Source: Bacteroidales bacterium
GTDB lineage: Bacteria > Bacteroidota > Bacteroidia > Bacteroidales > WCHB1-69
NCBI GenBank assembly: GCA_012838875.1
Contig: DUOL01000120.1
Span: forward strand, 1-21,422
Reading direction: 5' to 3'
Length of the DNA stretch: 21,422 nucleotides
The notes beneath the pieces are model-generated. The model searched no databases. It worked only from the letters and a program-made list of their open reading frames with translations, and had not been told where the DNA came from. Below, one piece after another: positions 8,176-15,228 of this stretch. Each line of letters opens with the position of its first letter. The first letter of the stretch is position 1. The position numbers were made by a program, and so were the translations under genes.

Positions 8176-9669
8176 ATGAAAAAAATTTTATTTATTATTT
8201 CCTGCCTTGCGGCTATTTGGGGGTTAAGTGCTCAATCTATTAGTTGGGACAATACCACCGTCAAGTTAAAAAAATATCTTTTTTCACCACAGTGGGCGGC
8301 TAATGCCAAATACATCGGTTCTATTGATGGAACGGCGTATTATGCAGAAAACTTAAATCGCCTCCAAGTGTTTGACTTATTTGGTGACACTCGATTTATC
8401 TTTTTTGCAACTGATGGGACTAGATTGGTTAGAGAATCGGATGTAACCGATAGCAAATATGAGGAGATAGATTTGGGTGTCGTAGGTGATAGGATTTTTG
8501 TTTCATACTCAACTACTGTTAAAAAAGAGGGGAGAAAAGATATTAAGTTAGATTTGTACAATCCGTTCACTTTTGAGAAGGAGGAAACAGAGGAGTTATT
8601 TTCCTATTATCCATTAGGGAAAGATTCTTATTTCAGTTTTACTAAGTCGGAAAATAGTGAATTTTCAGCTTTTATTATGGTTGGTAAAAATCCGAATACC
8701 GGTTACGGAACCATTATTCTTAAATGTTTTAACAAGGATTTTAATGAGGTGTGGACTCACTATCATGATTATAATGGATCAGGCTATCCTGAGATAGGAG
8801 ATATTTTTTTGTCTAATACCGGGGAGTTGGTGTTTCATCTTATAGTGTATGAGAACGAGAAAAAGAAAAAAATAGTCTCCTTTGATGTTATCGAATTTGA
8901 TGCTTCAGATAGTAAATTGCTAAGTTTTCAATTGCATTCTGCAGAAATGGAATTGGTGGATTGTAAAGTAGGAGCATACGGAGGAGCACATCAATATCTA
9001 TGTGTGTGTAGCCAAAGTGAGAAAGTATTCGGCTTTAAAGTGGATTTCAATAATGGAAGTATTGACCCTGTTTTTACAAAAGAGCCTTATGAAGGGATTT
9101 GGAAAATAGAGCAAATTGTTGATTTAGGTAACGGAAAATACACTGTTGCCCTGCAAAATAGGGGTGTGGTAGAAATCGTAGTTTATAGGTCCGGAGGGGC
9201 AGGAAGCGATAGAACTTATCTTTATTGGTATAGAAGTTTACAGTTCATAGGTTTAGACAGCGGAAACGATAAAGTAGTATACGACCAAACTATAGGTAGA
9301 AAATATAACATTTTCAATAAACGCTATCTTAATGAGCCATTTACTACTGCTTCCCCTTATTACTTTGCAAAAAATGGGAAATTGTATGTAGTTTACAATA
9401 CTGACCCGACAACAAATGAGAAAGAAAGTAGCAAATATGAAACGCCGTCAGATAGAATAAAGGTGGGGGCTTCAAAGCGAACGAGAAATGCGCTGACTAA
9501 GATGATTATTTTCGAGGGTGATGGTAGCTACAAAGTGAAAACATTAGTTGATGAAAAGCAAACCAAACTTTTCTTTTTAACCAGATTCTGTAACTTTAAT
9601 GACCAAGGTGAACTCATTGTTTCTATGGGGAAAAAGAAGAAAATGTTTTTTGGTAAATTGAAGTTTTAA
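8176..9669 (+). CDS. Secreted protein of unknown function, 497 residues
   Basis: I do not recognise this family. The N-terminus MKKILFIISCLAAIWGLSAQ is a standard signal peptide, so the protein is exported. There is no lipobox and no C-terminal type IX secretion domain evident. The mature part alternates short beta-strand stretches with D/N/G-rich turns (for example YNPFTFEKEE, IILKCFNKDFNEVWTHYHDY, FDVIEFDASDSKLLSF), which suggests a beta-propeller or similar all-beta fold. No catalytic motif stands out. A basic stretch lies near the C-terminus (SKRTRNALTK and GKKKKMFFGKLKF). It stands alone on the plus strand between the divergent rmuC and the convergent rnfA, with its own promoter, so context gives no hint of function. 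The start is fixed by the signal peptide; no Shine-Dalgarno sequence is visible. Confidence 0.8.
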   Translation: MKKILFIISCLAAIWGLSAQSISWDNTTVKLKKYLFSPQWAANAKYIGSIDGTAYYAENLNRLQVFDLFGDTRFIFFATDGTRLVRESDVTDSKYEEIDLGVVGDRIFVSYSTTVKKEGRKDIKLDLYNPFTFEKEETEELFSYYPLGKDSYFSFTKSENSEFSAFIMVGKNPNTGYGTIILKCFNKDFNEVWTHYHDYNGSGYPEIGDIFLSNTGELVFHLIVYENEKKKKIVSFDVIEFDASDSKLLSFQLHSAEMELVDCKVGAYGGAHQYLCVCSQSEKVFGFKVDFNNGSIDPVFTKEPYEGIWKIEQIVDLGNGKYTVALQNRGVVEIVVYRSGGAGSDRTYLYWYRSLQFIGLDSGNDKVVYDQTIGRKYNIFNKRYLNEPFTTASPYYFAKNGKLYVVYNTDPTTNEKESSKYETPSDRIKVGASKRTRNALTKMIIFEGDGSYKVKTLVDEKQTKLFFLTRFCNFNDQGELIVSMGKKKKMFFGKLKF

Positions 9670-9739
9670 AAGCTTCAATTTCACGTTTGTTCGGAGATTT
9701 ATTCTTAAAAAGGCTTTATTGAGTGTTTTCGTAGTTTTT

Positions 9740-10315
9740 CTACACTAAGTTGGCGAATCCCATAAAAGCCATAGCCAAAATGCCGGAAATGATCAGGGCG
9801 ATAGGGACTCCGTCTAATTTTTTCGGGACTTTCACTAAACTCAATTGCTCTCTTAATCCTGCAAAAATGACAATGGCTACGGTATAACCGATTGCCGTAA
9901 AGATGGCATATAAAGTGCTGTCAAGAAGCGAAAAATCAGGTTTTTGAGTTACTAATATGGCGATACCGAGAATAGCACAATTGGTGCTGATTAAGGGAAG
10001 GAAAATGCCGAGAGCTTGGTATAAAGGGGGACTTATCTTTTTTAAAATAATCTCGACCATTTGCACAAGGGTGGCGATAACTAAGATGAAGACAATAGTT
10101 TGTAAAAATGTAAGGTTGAAAGGAACTAAAAGATACTTTTGTAGCAATGAGGTAACCAGTGTAGATAACGCCATAACAAAAATTACTGCCATTCCCATGC
10201 CGAGAGAGGTGCTTACTTTGTTAGATACTCCAAGAAAAGAGCAAATTCCAAGAAATTGTGCAAGTATGATGTTGTTTACTAAAACACAAGAAAGAATCAT
10301 TATAATATATTCCAT
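9740..10315 (-). CDS. rnfA: Rnf complex membrane subunit RnfA
   Basis: Integral membrane subunit of the ion-translocating ferredoxin:NAD+ oxidoreductase. The 191-residue product has six predicted membrane helices and is homologous to NqrE and RnfE. Cys25 (FLGICSFLG) and Cys113 (STNCAILG) are the conserved half-membrane cysteines that, with their counterparts in RnfE, hold an Fe-S centre at the membrane midplane in Rnf/Nqr structures. VNNIILAQFLGIC and the NCAILG block are typical of the family. It is the last gene of the rnfBCDGEA operon, 22 bases after rnfE, and converges on the 497-residue protein gene. No strong terminator is visible in the 70-base gap. Confidence 0.96.
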   Translation of the reverse strand: MEYIIMILSCVLVNNIILAQFLGICSFLGVSNKVSTSLGMGMAVIFVMALSTLVTSLLQKYLLVPFNLTFLQTIVFILVIATLVQMVEIILKKISPPLYQALGIFLPLISTNCAILGIAILVTQKPDFSLLDSTLYAIFTAIGYTVAIVIFAGLREQLSLVKVPKKLDGVPIALIISGILAMAFMGFANLV

Positions 10316-10337
10316 AGCAGATAGTTCTTAAATGTTA

Positions 10338-10952
10338 TTATTCGGTTTTTACGTTTTCGGTTTCTTTACTCTTTTTTTTCGGCAGTAGATTCATAAGGGC
10401 AATCGTAAAACCGTAGACGAGGAATGCTCCAGGAGCCAATACAAAAATTAGAATGCCGTCACCTTCGATAAATTTATGTCCTAAAATAGCTCCGTTACCA
10501 AGCAGTTCGCGGAAAAATCCCATGACAAAAAGAGCTAACGTAAAGCCTAATCCCATGCCGAGTCCGTCTAAAATGGAATCGAAAACGGTGTTTTTACTTG
10601 CAAAGGCTTCGGCACGTCCCAGAACGATGCAGTTAACTACAATTAGCGGTATGAAAATACCTAAACTTTCTGCTAAGGCGGGTACGAATCCTTGAATGAG
10701 CAGGTCTACTATTGAGACGAAAGTGGCAATGATGACGATGAATGCGGGAATCCGAACTTTATCAGGAATGAAATTTCGAAGAAGAGAAATGATAGCATTG
10801 GACATAACCAGAACAAAAGTTGTGGCTAAGCCCATGCCCAGTCCATTCATAGCAGAGGTTGTAACCGCTAATGCGGGACAAGTTCCCAGTATGAGAACTA
10901 AGGCGGGGTTTTCTTTAATAAAACCGTTAGTAAAAATTTTTAATTTATTCAT
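10338..10952 (-). CDS. rnfE: Rnf complex membrane subunit RnfE
   Basis: Integral membrane subunit of the Rnf complex and pseudo-symmetric partner of RnfA. The 204-residue product has about six membrane helices. Cys25 (ILGTCPALAVTT) and Cys108 (VVNCIVLGRAEAFA) match the conserved Fe-S-binding cysteines. The C-terminus is a short charged tail (KKKSKETENVKTE) expected in the cytoplasm. Its ATG lies inside the end of rnfG (8-base overlap), indicating translational coupling. Identification is secure. Confidence 0.96.
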   Translation of the reverse strand: MNKLKIFTNGFIKENPALVLILGTCPALAVTTSAMNGLGMGLATTFVLVMSNAIISLLRNFIPDKVRIPAFIVIIATFVSIVDLLIQGFVPALAESLGIFIPLIVVNCIVLGRAEAFASKNTVFDSILDGLGMGLGFTLALFVMGFFRELLGNGAILGHKFIEGDGILIFVLAPGAFLVYGFTIALMNLLPKKKSKETENVKTE

Positions 10953-11535
10953 GTTGTAATTCTTTAGCTTTTAAAAATGTCAAATAAGCACGTTCTACGG
11001 CATCGCAGAAGGCTCTTGAAGAGATCGTGGCAGCGGTAATGGCGTCTATGTCGCCGTTATCGCTTTTTACTTTTAGTTTAAAGGCAGCAGGATCTTTATC
11101 CTTAAATTGTAATGGGAAATCGCTATTTTTTTTATCAATTTTATCACCTAATCCGGGGGTTTCCGCCATTTCGAGAACTTCGGTTTCTAAAATTTTCCCG
11201 TTTGCGTCAAAGCCGACCATTAATGTGAACCTACCTGAAAAGGCGATATCGGTGTATGTTTCGACTGCGGCACCAAATAATTTGCCATTGCTATATGCGA
11301 AATGTACTGTTAATGAATCTGCTCCGTTTTCAGGCATGATGCGGATAGAGTTAATCTCTCCTTTAAAATTGGGGAGTACTTTTTTTATTGCATTTTCAAT
11401 TTTGGCGTTTTTAGTTTTATTTATGGGATCTTTTGTAACGTTATACACGTAGCCGAGTGTTGCTGCTGCTACAATGCAAATTACGAGAAGTGATATTGAA
11501 AGTCGGATTAATGTTTCTTTCTTTGCCATACTCAT
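10945..11535 (-). CDS. rnfG: Rnf complex FMN-binding subunit RnfG
   Basis: Carries a covalently bound FMN on the outer face of the membrane in the Rnf electron path. The 196-residue product has one N-terminal membrane helix (about 9-30) and an FMN-binding domain with ETPGLGDKI (125-133) and the flavinylation motif D164-A-I-T-A-A-T170, Thr170 being the expected FMN-phosphothreonine attachment site. Attachment needs an ApbE-type flavin transferase, and no such gene is in this window. A second Met two codons in (MAKKETLI) is an alternative start. The 3' end overlaps rnfE by 8 bases. Confidence 0.95.
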   Translation of the reverse strand: MSMAKKETLIRLSISLLVICIVAAATLGYVYNVTKDPINKTKNAKIENAIKKVLPNFKGEINSIRIMPENGADSLTVHFAYSNGKLFGAAVETYTDIAFSGRFTLMVGFDANGKILETEVLEMAETPGLGDKIDKKNSDFPLQFKDKDPAAFKLKVKSDNGDIDAITAATISSRAFCDAVERAYLTFLKAKELQHE

Positions 11536-11587
11536 TCTATTTTTAAATATTGTGATTAAATTTTATTTTAAACGTTGTTTGCATACA

Positions 11588-12595
11588 CTATTTTTGTTTA
11601 GCGACTCCGAACACTTTAGGTTTAAAGCCTTTATTAATAAGAGGAACGAGTGAGTTCATAATAAGAATAGCGAAGGAGACGCCTTCCGGATAGGCTCCGA
11701 AAAGACGAATGACCATTGTAATGATGCCGCAACCTAAGCCGAAGACAATCATGCCCCGCGGAGAAATTGGAGAAGTTACCATGTCCGTTGCCATGAAACA
11801 AGCTCCTAACATAACACCACCTGTTAATAGATGAAAGAAAGGGTTTGCGTACATTGTCGGGTCCACCCAATGAAAGATTCCGGCAAACAGGAAAACCGAT
11901 AATAAAAAAGAAACCGGAATATGCCAGGTGATAACTTTTCTAATTAAAAGGAAAATTGCTCCGATAGCAATAGCAATCGCTGAAACTTCGCCAAAACTTC
12001 CGCCCATCTGTCCAAAAAGCATATTAATATAATCGGGCATTTGTGTAGAATGCATAATGCTATCAACGGGTTGTCCGTTTTTAACGCCCTCTTTTAGGAT
12101 TCCCAACGGCGTGGGACCGGTAATTATGTCGGCGCCGAGGTGAAAAATAGGTTTGGCAATAGGGTAGGTGGTCATTTGCACGGGAAAGGAGATGAGTAAG
12201 AAAACACGAGCGGCTAGCGCAGGATTAAAAAGATTTTTGCCTAAGCCGCCGAAAGCCATTTTCCCAATGCCAATAGCAAAGGCTGCTCCAATTACCACCA
12301 TCCATAAGGGGAGGTTGGCAGGGAGGTTGAAAGCCAGCAATAGTCCTGTAATTATAGCCGAACCGTCCCAAATAGTAATTTCACCCTTTAATAAATATTT
12401 TTGTATCAAATATTCTATTACGACACAAGAAGCAACAGCTACAAAAGTTAAAATGATAACAGGAATTCCAAAATAAAAAATAGAAACCAAAAAGGCCGGT
12501 ATTAAGGCAATAATCACTGACCACATGATTTTTTTCACAGACTCGCCGCTATGAATATGAGGAGACCCGGATACTTGTAATAATCGTTCGTTCAT
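11588..12595 (-). CDS. rnfD: Rnf complex membrane subunit RnfD
   Basis: Polytopic NqrB-like subunit with covalent FMN and a role in ion translocation. The 335-residue product has N-terminal HSGESVKKIMW, then about nine or ten hydrophobic segments, with family blocks GKMAFGGLGKNLFNPALAAR (111-130) and GACFMATDMVTSPISPRG. The flavinylation site reads D156-I-I-T-G-P-T162-P-L. Thr162 is the expected attachment residue, but the usual Ala before it is Pro (see finding). It lies 33 bases after rnfC and 52 bases before rnfG. Confidence 0.96.
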   Translation of the reverse strand: MNERLLQVSGSPHIHSGESVKKIMWSVIIALIPAFLVSIFYFGIPVIILTFVAVASCVVIEYLIQKYLLKGEITIWDGSAIITGLLLAFNLPANLPLWMVVIGAAFAIGIGKMAFGGLGKNLFNPALAARVFLLISFPVQMTTYPIAKPIFHLGADIITGPTPLGILKEGVKNGQPVDSIMHSTQMPDYINMLFGQMGGSFGEVSAIAIAIGAIFLLIRKVITWHIPVSFLLSVFLFAGIFHWVDPTMYANPFFHLLTGGVMLGACFMATDMVTSPISPRGMIVFGLGCGIITMVIRLFGAYPEGVSFAILIMNSLVPLINKGFKPKVFGVAKQK

Positions 12596-12628
12596 AATAT
12601 TAATAATAGTTTTATCAATGTTCTGTTA

Positions 12629-13954
12629 CTATTTATTACGGGTTCTAATCATATATCCCGTTTTATTTTTTCCAACTCTAATCATGTCAAGCAGAGGACG
12701 AAAAGCGGGACAACCATATTGACAAGAACCACATTCAATACAGTTCATGATGCCATGTTTTTCACACTCTTCGTAGTCGGCACGCGTAGCTAAAGCATAC
12801 AAAAGATAGGGTTCTAAGCCCATGGGACATGCGGTAACACATTTCCCGCAGCGAATACATTCTTCAACAACTCCGCGTTTACTTTCACTTTCATCAATAA
12901 ATAGAAGGCTTGACATTCCTTTTACAAAATAGCTGTTGATGTTAGCTATTGCTTTTCCCATCATCGGACCGCCACTAACAATTTTTCCTGTATTTTCGGG
13001 AATGCCGACTGTGGACAATACTTCCGAAATAGACGTTCCTAAACGAATTTTATAGTTTTTAAGAGTTTTAGCTCTTTTTCCGGAAATGGTGGTATAGGTC
13101 TCTATTAAGGGTTTATTTTTTTGAACAGCCTCATAAATAGCGTAGGTAGTAGTTATGTTATTAACAATACAGCCCACTTCTATTGGGAGTTTTCCGTTTG
13201 GAACTTCACGTCCCGTCAGTGACTTAATTAGTTGTTTTTCTGCACCTTGGGGGTATTTTGTCTTGAGTTTAAAAACTTTAATATTAGGATATTGCGAGGC
13301 AAGTCGTTGTAAATGTTCAAAAGCATCAGGTTTATTTGCTTCAATGCCAATACGAGCTTCGGGAGCACCTGATGCAATGAGGAGTGCTTGAACTCCTATT
13401 AAGCACTCTTCTCCATTTTCTAACATTATGCGGTGGTCGGTAGTGATGTAGGGTTCACATTCGGCGCCATTGACAATAATATAGTCTACTTTTTTCTCAG
13501 GGGGAACCATATATTTGACATGAGTAGGGAAACAAGCGCCGCCCAGTCCAACGACGCCGCATGCCTTAATTCGTTCAATAATTTCAGGCTTGGTTAAAGT
13601 AATTTCTTTTCTTATTTCCGAAGTTGTGTCGATAGTTTCCTCCCAAATATCGTCTTCGACATCAATAGTTATAGCCAATTTTCTATAGCCGGTCATATCG
13701 GGTACGGGTTCAACTTTAACAACCGTACCTGAAACGGGTGAGTGGAGGTTTGCGCAGACTAAGGTTTGGGCGGTAGCAACGAGCTGTCCTACTTTCACTT
13801 TATCACCTGCTTGTACAATAGGTGTAGAGGGAGCTCCTAAATGTTGTGTAACAAAAAGAGTAACTTGCTTAGGGATAGGAAAAACTTCTATAGCTTCTTC
13901 TTTTGCTAATTTATTCTCTTCAGGGTGGATGCCTCCAATTTTAAAAGTTTTCAT
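12629..13954 (-). CDS. rnfC: Rnf complex NADH-interacting subunit RnfC
   Basis: Peripheral subunit on the cytoplasmic face that exchanges electrons with NAD+/NADH. The 441-residue product begins with a barrel-sandwich (biotinyl-like) N-terminus, seen as KIGGIHPEENK and LHSPVSGTVVK. A NuoF-like flavin/NADH-binding core follows with GLGGACFPTHVKY (137-148) and VNGAECEPYITTDHR (161-175). Two [4Fe-4S] motifs come next: C366-C369-C372-C376 (CIRCGKCVTACP) and C405-C408-C411-C415 (CIECGSCQYGCP). There is no long repeat-rich C-terminal extension as in E. coli RsxC. This is the usual short form of anaerobes. It lies 17 bases after rnfB. Confidence 0.97.
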   Translation of the reverse strand: MKTFKIGGIHPEENKLAKEEAIEVFPIPKQVTLFVTQHLGAPSTPIVQAGDKVKVGQLVATAQTLVCANLHSPVSGTVVKVEPVPDMTGYRKLAITIDVEDDIWEETIDTTSEIRKEITLTKPEIIERIKACGVVGLGGACFPTHVKYMVPPEKKVDYIIVNGAECEPYITTDHRIMLENGEECLIGVQALLIASGAPEARIGIEANKPDAFEHLQRLASQYPNIKVFKLKTKYPQGAEKQLIKSLTGREVPNGKLPIEVGCIVNNITTTYAIYEAVQKNKPLIETYTTISGKRAKTLKNYKIRLGTSISEVLSTVGIPENTGKIVSGGPMMGKAIANINSYFVKGMSSLLFIDESESKRGVVEECIRCGKCVTACPMGLEPYLLYALATRADYEECEKHGIMNCIECGSCQYGCPAFRPLLDMIRVGKNKTGYMIRTRNK

Positions 13955-13971
13955 ATTCTATATCTATGATT

Positions 13972-14838
13972 TCATTCTTCGCTTGTGGTTGATACTTCTA
14001 TTTTTTCTTTTTTCGGTGCCGGGAAATTAACAGCAGTGATGGCTTGTGTCGGGCATTCGGAGACGCACTTTTTACATAGTTTACATTTTGTGTAATCAAT
14101 ATATGCCAAATTGTTCGTGAGCGTGATAGCTTCAAATTGACATGCTTTAGCACATTTCCCGCAGCCGATACAGGCCACATTGCAATTTTTCTTAGCCCAG
14201 GCACCTTTTTCTTGGTTTCTGCAAGTAACGTAAACACGTTTGCCGTTTTTACCGCGATTTCGCAGTTCTATAATATTTCGAGGGCAAGTAGTAACGCAGA
14301 TGCCGCAGGCAACACAAGCCTCTTCAACAATAACAGGCAATTTAGTCAACTTATCAATATATATAGCATTAAATTTACATGCTGCCGCACAGTCGCCGCA
14401 CCCTAAGCACCCGTAGGCACAGGCGCTTTCACCGGCAAAGAGCGAGTGGGCAAAGGCGCAACTTAACGTAGAGTCGTAGAAAGATTTTGCAGGAGCATTT
14501 TCGCAAGAGCCGTTACAGCGAATGACAGCAATTTTTGGTTCGGCACTCGCAGCCGAGATGCCTAAAATATCGGCGATTTTTTGAGCGGTTTTCTCGCCGC
14601 CCACGGGACAAAATATCCCTTCAATGGAGCCGGCTTTGACGATAGCTTCGGCTAATGTACGACAGCCGGGATAGCCGCAACCGCCACAATTAGCACCCGG
14701 CAATACCGCCGCAATTTCGTCAATACGAGGGTCTTCAATTACTTTAAAGACCTTAGATACAAAGTATAAAATAATAGCAGCCGTCAATCCTACAATTCCT
14801 AAAAGAATAGCGGCATCAATAATTACGTTTCCAGTCAC
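13972..14838 (-). CDS. rnfB: Rnf complex ferredoxin-like subunit RnfB
   Basis: Accepts electrons from reduced ferredoxin. The 288-residue product has one N-terminal membrane helix (about 5-28), then a four-cysteine [4Fe-4S] domain at C51, C54, C59 and C77 (NCGGCGYPGC ... FC). Four ferredoxin-type motifs follow, starting at C144 (CLGCGDCAAAC), C175 (CVACGICVTTCP), C223 (CIGCGKCAKAC) and C252 (CKLCKKCVSECP). This is the long form with more clusters than the roughly 190-residue E. coli RsxB. Extra cysteines (C108, C112, C127, C140, C206, C219) lie outside these motifs. It is the first gene of the operon, with a -7 box at 14866-14873. Confidence 0.97.
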   Translation of the reverse strand: MTGNVIIDAAILLGIVGLTAAIILYFVSKVFKVIEDPRIDEIAAVLPGANCGGCGYPGCRTLAEAIVKAGSIEGIFCPVGGEKTAQKIADILGISAASAEPKIAVIRCNGSCENAPAKSFYDSTLSCAFAHSLFAGESACAYGCLGCGDCAAACKFNAIYIDKLTKLPVIVEEACVACGICVTTCPRNIIELRNRGKNGKRVYVTCRNQEKGAWAKKNCNVACIGCGKCAKACQFEAITLTNNLAYIDYTKCKLCKKCVSECPTQAITAVNFPAPKKEKIEVSTTSEE

Positions 14839-14865
14839 GACTTTTTATTTGAATAATTTAAACTG

Positions 14866-14873
14866 CAAAGTTA
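14866..14873 (-). promoter_or_regulatory. Putative -7 box of the rnf operon promoter
   Basis: On the minus strand this reads TAACTTTG, matching TAnnTTTG. Transcription would begin near 14859, about 20 bases before the rnfB start. A convincing -33 TTG is not seen at 19-21 bases. No operator-like palindrome is evident beside it. Confidence 0.4.
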
Positions 14874-14990
14874 AAAAAAATAGATATAAATAATTGCTGC
14901 CGTTGATAAAAATTAAAAACTAAAACGGTTGTTATTAAAAACAGTGTGTAACTCCCTAATGTTTAATGATTTAATTTTTCCGCTTTGGTT

Positions 14991-15151
14991 GCGTGAAGCC
15001 GTAGCCGGATAGCCCGCAAAGGAATGAGCTTTGAAGAGCAAGGAGAAAAAGAGCGACTTTAGAAGCTCCTTTTTCGACTATGCTATTCATAGCTCATTCC
15101 TGCGGACTTGGAGGCGGAGGCTGACCCTGAGCGCAGCGAAGGGGCACGCCC
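14991..15151. repeat. Long hairpin-bearing copy of the GC-rich repeat (copy 2)
   Basis: The right end (15121-15151) matches copy 1 (8016-8046) in inverse orientation at 28 of 31 positions. The centre is a long imperfect hairpin. Arms AGGAATGAGCT (15020-15030) and AGCTCATTCCT (15091-15101) are perfectly complementary. They extend outward as CCGC/GCGG (15014-15017 and 15102-15105, with a two-base bulge) and inward through TGAA.AGCA pairings and an AAAAAG-AGC / GCTCCTTTTT inner stem. The outermost GCGTG (14991-14995) and CACGC (15145-15149) are also complementary. It lies 3' of the sulfurtransferase fusion gene and could end its transcripts, or it may be a non-autonomous mobile repeat. No target-site duplication was identified. 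Confidence 0.7.
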
Positions 15152-15228
15152 AAAAGAAAAATATGGTTATTATTTTCTTCTTCTAAATGCAATATAAGAA
15201 TAAAGAGAAAATTATAACTGACTGAAAA

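Larger units (their letters stand above)
14839..15228. other. Gene-free region between rnfB and the sulfurtransferase fusion gene
   Basis: This 390-base stretch holds no credible gene. From the rnfB side it contains the rnf leader and -7 box, an AT-rich segment (about 14875-14985), and a GC-rich repeat with a long hairpin (14991-15151). A further AT-rich segment (15152-15228) runs to the end of the fusion gene and shows nothing I can identify. No tRNA or riboswitch-like fold was recognised. Confidence 0.6.

Noticed and set aside
9657..9679. Inverted repeat ATTGAAG/CTTCAAT at the end of the 497-residue protein gene as a terminator
   Set aside because: A 7-base AT-rich stem with a 9-base loop and no following T tract. 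Too weak to call.
10453..10959. Two back-to-back plus-strand open frames opposite rnfE
   Set aside because: They lie entirely antisense to the well-supported rnfE and translate to basic, low-complexity sequence with no domain. They are typical reverse-strand shadows.
11027..11452. 141-codon plus-strand frame opposite rnfG, and similar long antisense frames at 5209-5535, 9957-10331, 12168-12476 and 15290-15742
   Set aside because: All are antisense to genes with clear family motifs and show no signal peptide, domain or promoter of their own.
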